Shown here in pieces: positions 45,288 to 54,428 of a DNA stretch of 64,000 nt (position 1 is the stretch's first letter; every line of letters starts with the position of its first letter). Where the stretch lies: assembly GCF_000013565.1 (NCBI RefSeq), contig NC_007802.1, positions 1,550,001 through 1,614,000 of the forward strand, read 5' to 3'. The position numbers and the translations under genes are program-made. This stretch comes from Jannaschia sp. CCS1. Its GTDB lineage: Bacteria; Pseudomonadota; Alphaproteobacteria; Rhodobacterales; Rhodobacteraceae. Under the pieces are notes generated by a model, which was not told where the DNA came from, made no database searches, and worked only from the letters and a program-made list of their open reading frames with translations.

Positions 45288-48200
45288 CTATTCGACCTCG
45301 CCGGACAGGCTGATCCGCGCCTCGCAGGTCACGCCAGGCGGCGTGGCCAACCACACATCCAGCGGGCGCGTTTCCTCCCCCTCATCCTCAAACCGCAGGC
45401 TGCGACCCACGGCCCAGTCGGCGCCGAAGCGCGCCATGATTGTGGGTGCACAGGCCCCTTCGACCCCCACATTCAGCGTATAGGCGCGGGAGGTACCCAG
45501 AATGTTGATTGCCACATCGGGCCGCTCCGTCGCCGTTAGGTCCAGACGTCCCCGCGCCAGCGCCGCTTCAAGGCCTGCATCCTGGGCCTCCGCGCAATCG
45601 CGCAGGGACACATCTCCGCCCGCATCAACGGTGAACCCGCGCCCGCGCTCCAACGCACTGGCCAGGATCGGGATACCGTCCATGGTCCGCTCCAACACCG
45701 CGCAACCGCTTAGATCCGGGCCGGTCGGTGCCCCTGCCAGACGCCAGATCTGGGCCGAGATTCCGTCCACGCTACCGGTCGCCAGATGCGTGTTGTCAAA
45801 GCTGAAATAGCCCTGCGCGGCCGTGCCAAACTCCTGCAATTCAAGGCCTGTGGCCACATCCAGCATGCGGGCCGGGCGCGTGTCCGTGGCCCCGATGAAG
45901 ATCATCTGCCCGTCGGCCGAGATGGAGAGGCTGGCCCGCTCAGACCCCGTGTCGATCGGGCCGGAGCCCCGGATGTCGCCGGTCACCAGATCGATCACGT
46001 CCCAGGTCTCGTCATTGGCGCGCAGGAAACTCAACCTGTCGCCCGATAACCGGTAAAGCGCGTAGTCGGCGCGCGGGGGGATCGTGGCAACCTCATCCTG
46101 TGCGATCAGGTCGTTGAAAATCACCACCTCTCCGCTACTCCGCAGCACCAGAAACCCCTGATCGCCGCCAATGGGCGACAGCGCGGCAACGCTGCCGATC
46201 CCGTTGGGGGCCGTGCGCCGCAACCGTCCATCGGTGTCGAACACCTGCACGCTGGCGGGCGTTAACACTGTGATCTGGTTGGAGGTTTCGGCAAAGGCGA
46301 TGCGCACCGGCGTGCCTTGGGGCACGGTGGTCAGGGTCCGTTCCATCGGTAAGGCGCCAGCTTCGCGCAGGGACGCCATGGCTGTGATCACGATGTTCAC
46401 CTGCCCGCCGCCCGCCGCGCGGGTGAACACGAAGTATGCCTCGTCAGTGCTGATCGCGCGGTTGGCCGTGGTCACCGTGACCGGATCAAACCGCAGGATT
46501 TCGCGCCGCGCGCGCACGTCATAAAGCCTGTTGGGCGACCCGTTGGGTGTGGTCGCGATCAGGTAGGAGCCGCCCGCCGAGAAGCCCAGACGCACGATCT
46601 GGTCGGGGATGCCGCGCGCCAGATGGGCCTCATATGCGCCGGTGGACCGGTCGAACAACGTGATCCCACCCGCACTGTCCACGGCAGCTATGCGTCTGTT
46701 ATCCCAGGAGAACCGCGGCAGAAGGGTGAAGGTGCCGTTGGGCGCGCGCAACGTCGCCTGCTCCCCCCAATCAGCGCGCGCGGCGACCTGCGCTTGCAGT
46801 GACGCGGCAAGTGCGGCTTCCGTTTCCGCGAGCGTGGCGGTGAGCGCTGTGACCTCGGCCTCCATCGCGGCAATCTGTGCGCGCAACTCTGCGGTGTCCG
46901 CGTCAGAGGCGGCGATACGGGTTTGCAGATCCGCCGTTTCGGCTTCGGCGGCGGCGACACGGGCCCGAAGCTCTGCCAGTTCGCCAAGATTGGGCAGGGG
47001 GGCCGCCTCCATCGTCGCGATATCTTCGGTCAGCTGCGCGCGCGCGGCCTCCAGCCCGGCGATCTCTTCCGACAGGCGCGCTTGGGCGGCAGCGGAGGCC
47101 GCGAGGCTGGCTTCCAGCGCTTGGATTTCGGCCTGCGCGGCGGCCAGATCGGTGCCCTGCGCTTCGGCCTGTTGCAACTGTGCCTCCAGCCGGGCTGCGC
47201 GGATGTTGGACGCGCCGAGGGCGGTCTCGGCCGTGGTCAGATCCTCCTCCGCCCGGGTCAGCAAGGCCGCCGTAGTGCGCGCCTCCACCAACCGCCCCGT
47301 CGCCTCGGTCAGGCTGGCTTCCAGGGCCGTGATCTGGGCCCGGGCGGTCGCATCTGCGGCGGTCAGTTCCGAGATTTGTGCCTCTAAAGCAGTGGCTTGG
47401 CTCTGGGTCTCCGTCAGGGATGCGGCTTGCTGTGCGATCTGCTGATCCAGCGCGGCGATCTGCGCCTCCGCCGCGTCGGCGCGCGCGGATTCCGCCGCCG
47501 CTTGCCGTTGTGCCTGGTCGAGCGCGCCTGCCGCGTCGCCGAGCCCCTCCAATTCCCCCTGCAGGGCCGTGATTTCCGCCGCAGCCGCGTCGCGGGCGGC
47601 CCGGGCGGCGTCCAGATCGGCCAATGTCGCGGCCATGTCCCCGTCGGCGGCCTCCAACCGCTGCACTTCAGCCTCGGCCTCGGCCAAAGTGGCCCGCGAC
47701 GCCGCCAGCGCTGCCTCGGACGCGGCCCGTTCCGCCTCCGACGTTTGCAACTGGGTTTCCAACGCGCCGACCTGGGCCGTGACCTCGTCCATTCCGGGCG
47801 TCAGCCAGTCGGGCTGCGCCACCCAGATCGCGGCCCCGGCAGCGCCCATCAACCCCACACCCAGCGCCAATCCGGGCCACAAACGGCCCCGCGGCGCGGC
47901 AATCTCCTCCGTCGCGGGCGGCGTCACCAGCCGCGTCTGCGCATCGGTTAACGCCGTTAACCAGGCGCTGGCGTTGGGTGGCCGCTCCGCCGGGATCATC
48001 CGCAACGCGCGGTCGATCAGCTTCAGAAGACGGGCGTCGTGGGCCGCGTAGGACCCGGCAATGGGCACGTAGGGGTCGGGCTGGCCGGTCGCCACGGCGC
48101 TGGCGCGTTCATCGGCAGGTACGGGCGCGGCCCCGGTGATGACATGGTAGAGCGTCGCGGCCAAAGCATAGAGGTCCGAATGCGGCCCCTGGCTTGCGCC

Positions 48201-48884
48201 TGCCACGTAGAATTCGTGGGGGGAATAGCCGTCGGTGACGACCCGGAACGTGCCCGCCATGCGCGACCGCGCCTGGGTTTCCGCCCGCGCCGCGCCGAAA
48301 TCGATCAGCATCGGCATGCCGAACTGATCAATGCGGATGTTTTGCGGTTTGATATCGCGGTGGAGCACGCCCTGCGCATGGATATAGTCAAGGGCGCCCA
48401 GAAGATCGCGCGCCAGATCCAGCACGCGGGTGGGCGGCAGCGCGTCCCCGGCCATGTCTTCATGCAAATCACGCCCATGGATGAAATCCATCGCCATATA
48501 GGCGGTGCCGTTTTCCTCAAATAGGCTTTGGACATGGACCACGTTGGGGTGGCGCAGGTCGGCCAGCATCCGCGCCTCGCGCAGGAACTGGCCGCGCGCG
48601 GTCTCAAAATGCTCGGACGTGCCGGCGGAGGTGGCGCTGACGGTGTGGGTCATCGCCGCGCGCTGCGCCAGGCCCAGGGGGAAGCATTCCTTCACCGCCA
48701 CATCGCGCCCCAGCGTGTCGCGCGCCAGATAGGTGATGCCGAACCCACCCGACGCGATCAGGCGCACGATCTCATATTGGCCTTCCAACAGTTTCCAGCC
48801 TGCCGGAAGCTCTCCGGCGGGCAGTTGGTGGGTGACGGCATCGGGGCCGCGTTGGGTGGGGGGCAGATCAGCCATGGCGCGCAT
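45288..48884 (-). CDS. Membrane Ser/Thr protein kinase with coiled coil, beta-propeller and Cys-rich C-terminal domain
   Basis: 1198 residues from ATG 48884 (ATG 48875 also possible). Kinase domain ~35-315: LIASGGFGITYLARD, Lys65 in VAVKECFP, HRDIKPQN (175), IDFGAAR (195). Membrane span ~337-357 (GLALGVGLMGAAGAAIWVA). Outside the membrane: an Ala/Glu/Gln-rich coiled coil of ~370 residues, a WD40-like propeller (~760-1060, FSWDNRRIAAVDSAGGITLF, LYDVRARREIL) and a C-terminal module starting GCAVLERTM with four cysteines and LDVWLATPPGVTC. That module is a divergent copy of the domain shared with nearby secreted proteins. It is 99 bp after the second kinase gene, in the same direction. Likely role: sensing outside and phosphorylating the FHA proteins or their partners. 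Confidence 0.9.
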   Translation of the reverse strand: MRAMADLPPTQRGPDAVTHQLPAGELPAGWKLLEGQYEIVRLIASGGFGITYLARDTLGRDVAVKECFPLGLAQRAAMTHTVSATSAGTSEHFETARGQFLREARMLADLRHPNVVHVQSLFEENGTAYMAMDFIHGRDLHEDMAGDALPPTRVLDLARDLLGALDYIHAQGVLHRDIKPQNIRIDQFGMPMLIDFGAARAETQARSRMAGTFRVVTDGYSPHEFYVAGASQGPHSDLYALAATLYHVITGAAPVPADERASAVATGQPDPYVPIAGSYAAHDARLLKLIDRALRMIPAERPPNASAWLTALTDAQTRLVTPPATEEIAAPRGRLWPGLALGVGLMGAAGAAIWVAQPDWLTPGMDEVTAQVGALETQLQTSEAERAASEAALAASRATLAEAEAEVQRLEAADGDMAATLADLDAARAARDAAAAEITALQGELEGLGDAAGALDQAQRQAAAESARADAAEAQIAALDQQIAQQAASLTETQSQATALEAQISELTAADATARAQITALEASLTEATGRLVEARTTAALLTRAEEDLTTAETALGASNIRAARLEAQLQQAEAQGTDLAAAQAEIQALEASLAASAAAQARLSEEIAGLEAARAQLTEDIATMEAAPLPNLGELAELRARVAAAEAETADLQTRIAASDADTAELRAQIAAMEAEVTALTATLAETEAALAASLQAQVAARADWGEQATLRAPNGTFTLLPRFSWDNRRIAAVDSAGGITLFDRSTGAYEAHLARGIPDQIVRLGFSAGGSYLIATTPNGSPNRLYDVRARREILRFDPVTVTTANRAISTDEAYFVFTRAAGGGQVNIVITAMASLREAGALPMERTLTTVPQGTPVRIAFAETSNQITVLTPASVQVFDTDGRLRRTAPNGIGSVAALSPIGGDQGFLVLRSSGEVVIFNDLIAQDEVATIPPRADYALYRLSGDRLSFLRANDETWDVIDLVTGDIRGSGPIDTGSERASLSISADGQMIFIGATDTRPARMLDVATGLELQEFGTAAQGYFSFDNTHLATGSVDGISAQIWRLAGAPTGPDLSGCAVLERTMDGIPILASALERGRGFTVDAGGDVSLRDCAEAQDAGLEAALARGRLDLTATERPDVAINILGTSRAYTLNVGVEGACAPTIMARFGADWAVGRSLRFEDEGEETRPLDVWLATPPGVTCEARISLSGEVE

Positions 48885-48983
48885 ACTCGCGCGCGGGGCA
48901 GGCTTTTGTAAACGGGGGCAAATCCCCACCTCGCTCAGAGCGCTGCGATGGCGGCGCGGCTGCAACAAATGGCATGGCGCGGC

Positions 48984-51110
48984 TTAATTCAGCCAGGTCG
49001 ACAGCTCCAGATCGGCCGTGCAGGTCGTGCCGTCGGCGGTGCCGATCCAGACGTCCAGCCGTCCCTCAATCGCCTGCTGCCCCGACAGGTTCAGGAGCGG
49101 CAGGATGCCTCCGTCGCCGTCATTGTCGAAGTGCCAGACCGTATCCTGGGTGTTGACCAGCAAGGTGGTGTCGCAGACCGAGCTGACCCGCATCTCCACC
49201 CGCTCGAACTGTGCCATCTCCGAAAGGTAGAGCGTATAGGTGGGTGCCGCGGTGACCACGCCCACGACCCCCTCGGGCAGGCCGTCGCAAGCGCCAAGGT
49301 CCGTGGTTCCGGCCACACGCGTGCTCAGGGTTTGGGGCGCGTTGTAGATTTCCGTCCCGGTAAAACGCCGCTCCTCGCCCGGACTGGTCCAGGTGGGGCA
49401 GGCGGCAGCGGCGGGCGGTTGCGCGGGGCCGGGATTGGGCAAGGTTGTTCCGGCCGTCATCAGGTCAATCTCGGCCCGCGTGGTGCGCAATTCCATGCTG
49501 AGGCGCGCGGCCTCGGCCTCCGCCACGTCCAGGTCCGCGGCCATGCGTTGCAGATCCGCCTGGGCGCGGGACGCGGCGCGTTCGGCGACCTCCTGGGCGG
49601 CCAGGGCGGCCGTGCGCTCCGCCTCCATCGCGCCGGTGTCCCCAGAGCCAAGCGCCGCGATCTGCGCCTCAAGCTCGGCGACCTGTCGGGTCAGGGTCTC
49701 TGCCGCCGTCTCCGCAGAGGTTTGCCCGGCCTGCGCCTCGGTCAGCTGCGCGCGCAACGCCTGCGTTTCCGCATCATCGTCTGCACTCGCCGCCCGCAAT
49801 TGGGCGCGCAGGTCCTGCACCGTTTCGGCCAGATCATCGGCCCGCCGGTCCGCCTGGTCGCGGGCGTCGATTGCGGCGTCGATATCGCCCTGCAAGGCCT
49901 CCGCAATGCCCGCCAACTGGGCCAGTTCCGCCTCCATTTCGTCCACGGTCGCCCGTGCCTCGGCCAGATCGCTTTGTAATGTCTCGTCGGTGATTGCGGG
50001 CCCGCTCAGCGCGTAGATCCCCACGCCCATGAGGGCCAGAGCGGACACGCCCGCAATCGCCGCTCCCTTCCAGACACCGCCATTGGCAACAGCAGGCGCG
50101 GGCCCGTCATCGGCCACCGGCGTGATAATCCGCGTCGGGATCTGTGACGTGGTATCAGGGATTGCCGCGAGCCAGGCCGCCGCATCTGAGGGGCGATCCT
50201 TCAGCGGGCGGGCGAGGGCGCGGTCGATCAATGCCAGCAGGCGCGGATCATGGGGGGGGAAACGGCCTGCGATGGGCTCATAGGGATCCGCTTCACCGTT
50301 GGAGACCTTTTGCGCGCGCGCGTCCGCCGGGGCAGGGGCCGCGCCTGAGATGCAATGGTAAAGCGTGGCCGCCAGCGAATAGAGGTCGGAGGCCGGGCCT
50401 TGGTCCGCCCCGGCCACATAGAACTCTCCGGGCGAATAGCCGTCTGACACGACGCGGAAGGTGCCAGCGGCCCGCGATTGCGCCTTGGTTTCCTGCCGGG
50501 CCGCGCCGAAATCGATCACCACGGGGGCATCGAAGGGATCAATGCGGATGTTGGCGGGCTTGATGTCGCGGTGCAGCAGCCGCTCCTTGCCGCGACCGAT
50601 ACCACGGGCGGGCGCGTCACGGTGCAGATAGTCCATCGCCGCCAACAAGGCGCGGGTCAGCTCCATGATATAGGCGGGCGTCAGCAGGCCCGGTTCATCG
50701 GCGATGACCTGCTGCAAATCGCGTCCGTCCACGTAATCCATCGCCATGTAGGCGGTGCCGTTTTCCTCAAACAGCGTCTGGACATGGACGATATTGGGGT
50801 GGCGCAGGGCGGCCAGCATCCGCGCCTCGCGCAGGAACAGGGTGCGCGCCGTCTCAAACGGTTCCGCGGTGGAGGCGCTGGCCGCAGACACGGTGAAATC
50901 GCCCGCGCGCAGGGCAAGACCTGCCGGGAAGCACTCTTTAATGGCGACTTTGCGATCCAGATTGTCGCGCGCCTCATAGGTGATGCCGAAGCCGCCCGCC
51001 GCGATCCGGCCCGTAATCCGGTACATGCCCTGGGACAGCTCTGCGCCCACCGGAAGCTCTCCTGCCGGGGCATCTGGCAAAATCCTGGTCTTGTCTGGAT
51101 CGTCGGACAT
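48984..51110 (-). CDS. Membrane Ser/Thr protein kinase with coiled coil and shared Cys-rich sensor domain
   Basis: 708 residues from ATG 51110. Kinase domain ~25-320: RIAAGGFGITYEARD, Lys58 in VAIKECFP, HRDIKPAN (180), IDFGAAR (200), YSPGEFYVAGADQG. Membrane span ~350-367 (AIAGVSALALMGVGIYAL), then a coiled coil of ~165 residues and the C-terminal domain (~575-708): ACPTWTSPGEE, GLPEGVVG, a TYTLYLSEM strand, CDTTLLVN, WHFDNDGDGG and RLDVWIGTADGTTC. This domain is clearly homologous to the secreted proteins at 54.4, 56.3 and 60.5 kb. It shares its kinase half with the downstream kinase. Probable receptor kinase. Confidence 0.92.
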   Translation of the reverse strand: MSDDPDKTRILPDAPAGELPVGAELSQGMYRITGRIAAGGFGITYEARDNLDRKVAIKECFPAGLALRAGDFTVSAASASTAEPFETARTLFLREARMLAALRHPNIVHVQTLFEENGTAYMAMDYVDGRDLQQVIADEPGLLTPAYIMELTRALLAAMDYLHRDAPARGIGRGKERLLHRDIKPANIRIDPFDAPVVIDFGAARQETKAQSRAAGTFRVVSDGYSPGEFYVAGADQGPASDLYSLAATLYHCISGAAPAPADARAQKVSNGEADPYEPIAGRFPPHDPRLLALIDRALARPLKDRPSDAAAWLAAIPDTTSQIPTRIITPVADDGPAPAVANGGVWKGAAIAGVSALALMGVGIYALSGPAITDETLQSDLAEARATVDEMEAELAQLAGIAEALQGDIDAAIDARDQADRRADDLAETVQDLRAQLRAASADDDAETQALRAQLTEAQAGQTSAETAAETLTRQVAELEAQIAALGSGDTGAMEAERTAALAAQEVAERAASRAQADLQRMAADLDVAEAEAARLSMELRTTRAEIDLMTAGTTLPNPGPAQPPAAAACPTWTSPGEERRFTGTEIYNAPQTLSTRVAGTTDLGACDGLPEGVVGVVTAAPTYTLYLSEMAQFERVEMRVSSVCDTTLLVNTQDTVWHFDNDGDGGILPLLNLSGQQAIEGRLDVWIGTADGTTCTADLELSTWLN

Positions 51111-51354
51111 GAAATGGGCGGCCTGATGGTGGTTTTCCGGGCCGTCATTGCCCCTCAAATGTGGCGAATCCACGCTGAATTAGTAAACGCGCAGCCCCCT
51201 CGGTGCAATTCTGCCCAAGACCCGTGCCCGCACGGTGTGCTTTCCCTTGCGCATCATGCCCTCCCCCCATAGAAGGAGCGCGATTTTCAAGACGATTATG
51301 CCCGCGCGATCACCTATGACGTCGCCGCGCGCGCGAGCTGCAAAGAGGTAACCC

Positions 51355-52680
51355 ATGCAAATCACCGAGACCCTGGCCGAGGGCCTGAAGCGCGAATACA
51401 CGATCACCGTCCCCGCGAGTGATCTGGAAGCCCGCGTGAACACCAAGCTGGAAGAGGCCCGCCCCGAGGTGGAGATGAAGGGCTTCCGCAAGGGCAAGGT
51501 GCCCATGGCGCTGCTGAAAAAGCAGTTCGGCCCGAAGGTCATGGGCGAAGCGATGCAGGAATCGGTCGATGAGGCCATGCAGGGCCATCTGGACGAAAGC
51601 GGTGATCGCCCCGCTCTCCAGCCCGAGGTCAAGATGACCAACGAGGATTGGAAAGAGGGCGACGATATCGTGGTCTCCATGGCCTATGAGAAGCTGCCCG
51701 AGATCCCCGACGTCGATTACAAGGCGATCAAACTGGAAAAGCTGGTTGTGACGCCCGGCGACGACGAAGTGAAAGAGGCGCTGGATAATCTGGCCGAAAA
51801 CGCCGAGAGCTTTGCCACCAAGAAGGGCAAGGCGGCCGACGGCGACCAGGTCGTGTTCGATTTCGTCGGCACCGTGGACGGTGAGGCGTTTGAAGGCGGA
51901 TCGGCGGAAGATTTCCCCCTGAAGCTCGGCTCCGGTCAGTTCATCCCCGGCTTTGAAGAGCAGTTGGTGGGCGTGAAGGCGAAGGACGAGAAAGACGTCG
52001 AAGTCTCCTTCCCCGAGGATTACCAGGCCGAGCATCTGGCCGGTAAAGCGGCTGTGTTTGCCTGCACCATCAAGGAAGTGAAGAAGCCCGTCCCGGCCGA
52101 GGTTGACGACGAGCTGGCCAAGAAGTTCGGGGCCGAGGATCTGGAGGCGCTGAAAGGTCAGATCTCCGAGCGTCTGGGCACGGAATACAAAGGCGCCGCG
52201 CGGGCGGTGATGAAGCGGTCCCTGCTGGATCAACTGGACGATGTCGTGTCGTTTGAGCTGCCGCCCTCGCTGGTGGAGGCCGAGGCCAAGCAGATCGCCC
52301 ATCAGCTGTGGCACGAGGAAAACCCCGAGGTGGAAGGCCACGACCATCCCGAGATCGAGACCACGGAAGAGCACACATCGCTCGCCGCGCGCCGCGTGAA
52401 GCTGGGTCTGTTGCTGGCTGAGCTTGGTCAGAAGAACGATGTGACCGTGTCCGATGCCGAGATGACGCAAGCCATCATGACCCAGGCCCGCCAGTACCCG
52501 GGTCAGGAGCGGGCGTTCTTTGAGTTCATCCAGCAGAACCAACAGGCCCAACAGCAGGTCCGCGCGCCGTTGTTTGAAGACAAGGTCGTCGATTTTATCG
52601 GTGAGATGGCCGAGGTGTCTGAGAAAGAGGTCTCCAAAGACGACCTCAAAGCTGCGGTAGATGCCCTCGACGAGGAATAA
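51355..52680 (+). CDS. tig: Trigger factor (ribosome-associated chaperone/peptidyl-prolyl isomerase)
   Basis: 441 residues, normal length. The N-terminal ribosome-binding domain has the signature [17 protein letters not shown]; the PPIase domain (~150-250) shows [20 protein letters not shown] and [17 protein letters not shown]; the C-terminal helical chaperone arms follow ([18 protein letters not shown], a run of QNQQAQQQ near 405). It folds nascent chains at the ribosome exit. AGAGGTAACC precedes the ATG. It is a housekeeping gene, followed by a strong terminator, and separates the kinases from the secreted proteins. Confidence 0.97.
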   Translation: MQITETLAEGLKREYTITVPASDLEARVNTKLEEARPEVEMKGFRKGKVPMALLKKQFGPKVMGEAMQESVDEAMQGHLDESGDRPALQPEVKMTNEDWKEGDDIVVSMAYEKLPEIPDVDYKAIKLEKLVVTPGDDEVKEALDNLAENAESFATKKGKAADGDQVVFDFVGTVDGEAFEGGSAEDFPLKLGSGQFIPGFEEQLVGVKAKDEKDVEVSFPEDYQAEHLAGKAAVFACTIKEVKKPVPAEVDDELAKKFGAEDLEALKGQISERLGTEYKGAARAVMKRSLLDQLDDVVSFELPPSLVEAEAKQIAHQLWHEENPEVEGHDHPEIETTEEHTSLAARRVKLGLLLAELGQKNDVTVSDAEMTQAIMTQARQYPGQERAFFEFIQQNQQAQQQVRAPLFEDKVVDFIGEMAEVSEKEVSKDDLKAAVDALDEE

Positions 52681-52713
52681 TCCACGCGACTCGCGCGATG
52701 TTTCGCATCCAGG

Positions 52714-52742
52714 GGGCGTCCTTCACGGGGCGCCCTTTTTTC
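52714..52742 (+). terminator. Intrinsic terminator of tig
   Basis: GGGCGTCC (52714-52721) pairs with GGGCGCCC (52728-52735) with one G-U pair, followed by TTTTTTCG. It lies 34 nt after the tig stop. Confidence 0.85.
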
Positions 52743-52920
52743 GTTTGTTAAGCGGCCCTTAAGCCCTCGTGTTATTGAATGACAGGGCCCCGCTTTTGAG
52801 TATCAGGGGCCGTCAAGGGCATAAAACCTGTATCGCCGTATCCCGGCAGTTTGTTGCAAGATACCTTTTTAAAGACGCCTTTTTATTCACCAGATCCATT
52901 CAACCCAAAGGTCTAACCCC

Positions 52921-53595
52921 ATGTTTAAATTTTCCATTGTCCTATCGGTCGGCGTGGTTGCGGCACTTTCAGCCGCCCACGCCGACACATTCATCATTCA
53001 AGGCGATCCGACGCTGGAACCCCCGATCCTCATTGATGAGGAAATCACCGAGCTTCCCGCCCCGTCCGGTCTTCTCGCGCCGGTCGTGCCAGACAGTATT
53101 CTGGACGACCCGGCGTTCCACCGTCTGGCAGAGATGTGTGAGACCATGGGTCTGGCCTGCGACGGCGACCATGACATCGCGGATGCAGGCCCATTCCCGT
53201 TCTGGTTGTTGCCGCATAATGAAGACGCCGCCAAGCGCCTCGCGCAGTTGATCGAGGATCGCGAAGACTTCGCCGAGGCGATGGAAGAGCATTTTGAGAC
53301 ACTGCCCGTGCCCCATGTCGTCCCGGTGCCCCGCCCGCCGCGTATGCTGTTTGGCTGGAATGGTCCGGTGGTCGGCCCGCAATATGCGCCGCTTGTGCGT
53401 CCCCGTGTGACGCCGCAGGTGCCGCTGCAATTCGGGCATCTGTTCCCGACGCGCCCGCATCTGTCTGTGCCCCATGTTCCGCGTCCCGGTGGCGGCGCCC
53501 ACGACCTTTCGGGCTTCTACCATCGCCTGAACACGCCCGCGGTCGTCCCGCGCGCCATTTTGCCCCGTGCCACCTTTCCCTGGCGCACCTTCTGA
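52921..53595 (+). CDS. Secreted protein of unknown function (Pro/His-rich C-terminus)
   Basis: 224 residues. Signal peptide MFKFSIVLSVGVVAALSAAH with probable cleavage after AHA. The mature N-terminus is acidic (LEPPILIDEEITELPAPSG), then a short helical segment with Cys-x6-Cys (AEMCETMGLACDGDHDI) and an AEAMEEHFETLP helix. From ~130 on it is rich in Pro, Val, Arg and His (HVVPVPRPPRM, QVPLQFGHLF, LSVPHVPRPGG). I recognise no family. First of two co-directional secreted proteins, 240 bp after tig; RBS weak. Confidence 0.7.
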   Translation: MFKFSIVLSVGVVAALSAAHADTFIIQGDPTLEPPILIDEEITELPAPSGLLAPVVPDSILDDPAFHRLAEMCETMGLACDGDHDIADAGPFPFWLLPHNEDAAKRLAQLIEDREDFAEAMEEHFETLPVPHVVPVPRPPRMLFGWNGPVVGPQYAPLVRPRVTPQVPLQFGHLFPTRPHLSVPHVPRPGGGAHDLSGFYHRLNTPAVVPRAILPRATFPWRTF

Positions 53596-53685
53596 CCTCT
53601 GACCCCGCCCATGCTCTGCCCCTCACTGACATTACCCGGGGCAGGGCGTCCTTTCTGACCCATCCTTCATTCGAGTAGAAAAAAC

Positions 53686-54195
53686 ATGAAACGCACACTC
53701 CCCCTTTTGGCCGTTCTGGCCGCTACGCTGGCAACGCCTGTCATGGCCCAGAACATCAATTCCATCCTGAACCCCGGTAATTTCGCCGCGCGGCTGAATT
53801 CCGGCGCGCCTGCGATGGCGAACATGCCCACGGATATGTCGAGCCTGTTCCAGGGCGCGAACCCTGCCACGCGTCTGAACCCTGCCGCTGGCAGCCAGAT
53901 CGCCGCACTCGCCCCCACGCCGGAGGTCCGCAGCCTCGCACCACGCACGTCGATGGTGCCGCTGCCGCGCGGTGGCATTGCCCGCGCCGCGACCAGTGTC
54001 GTGACCCCCACGCCCGAGCGGGGCGGTGACCTGATGGCGATGATGGCTGACGCCGCAGAGGCCGCGCCCGAGGGCTCCAACACGCTGGTGATCAACGGCG
54101 CGAACACCGCCGTGATCCAGTCGAGCCCCGGGGCGCTGCCAAGCGCGGCGGAGGCCCCGCGCCGCAGCCTGTGGCAACGTCTGTTCGGTCTCTGA
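53686..54195 (+). CDS. Secreted protein of unknown function
   Basis: 169 residues. Signal peptide MKRTLPLLAVLAATLATPVM with predicted cleavage after VMA. The mature part is low-complexity Ala/Pro/Asn/Ser-rich (NINSILNPGNFAARLNSG, NPATRLNPAAGSQIAAL), with a repeated N-P-x(2-8)-A-x-L pattern, a NTLVINGANTAVIQ strand and a basic tail PRRSLWQRLFGL that could bind membrane. No family recognised. Lies 90 nt after the previous secreted protein and ends in a terminator, suggesting a two-gene unit. No Cys, hence not a copy of the shared domain. Confidence 0.7.
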   Translation: MKRTLPLLAVLAATLATPVMAQNINSILNPGNFAARLNSGAPAMANMPTDMSSLFQGANPATRLNPAAGSQIAALAPTPEVRSLAPRTSMVPLPRGGIARAATSVVTPTPERGGDLMAMMADAAEAAPEGSNTLVINGANTAVIQSSPGALPSAAEAPRRSLWQRLFGL

Positions 54196-54210
54196 GACGT
54201 CCGCGGCAAG

Positions 54211-54240
54211 CCCCGCCCCCTTCCCGGGAGGCGGGGTTTT
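54211..54240 (+). terminator. Intrinsic terminator of the two-gene secreted-protein unit
   Basis: CCCCGCC (54211-54217) pairs with GGCGGGG (54230-54236), followed by TTTTGCTTT. Confidence 0.8.
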
Positions 54241-54428
54241 GCTTTGACCAACCGGAAAAAAGGGCTTTGGTCCCGCGCCGCCCCCCGCTATCGTTATGCG
54301 TGTAAAGCGCAGGTCAGGGTTTCCGTAGTTCTACGGCCATTTTTTTGCCCTAAAGTGATCTCATTAAGTTTGCCAAGGCGGTCTGGCCCCCCCTCTGCCC
54401 ACCGCCACATAAGAAGGAACTCAACACA

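Noticed and set aside
38861-51110. A type VI secretion regulatory module (PpkA kinase, PppA phosphatase, Fha)
   Set aside because: The families match, but no type VI structural gene is in the window and the FHA proteins have other partners (zinc ribbon, flavoprotein), so I did not label it so.
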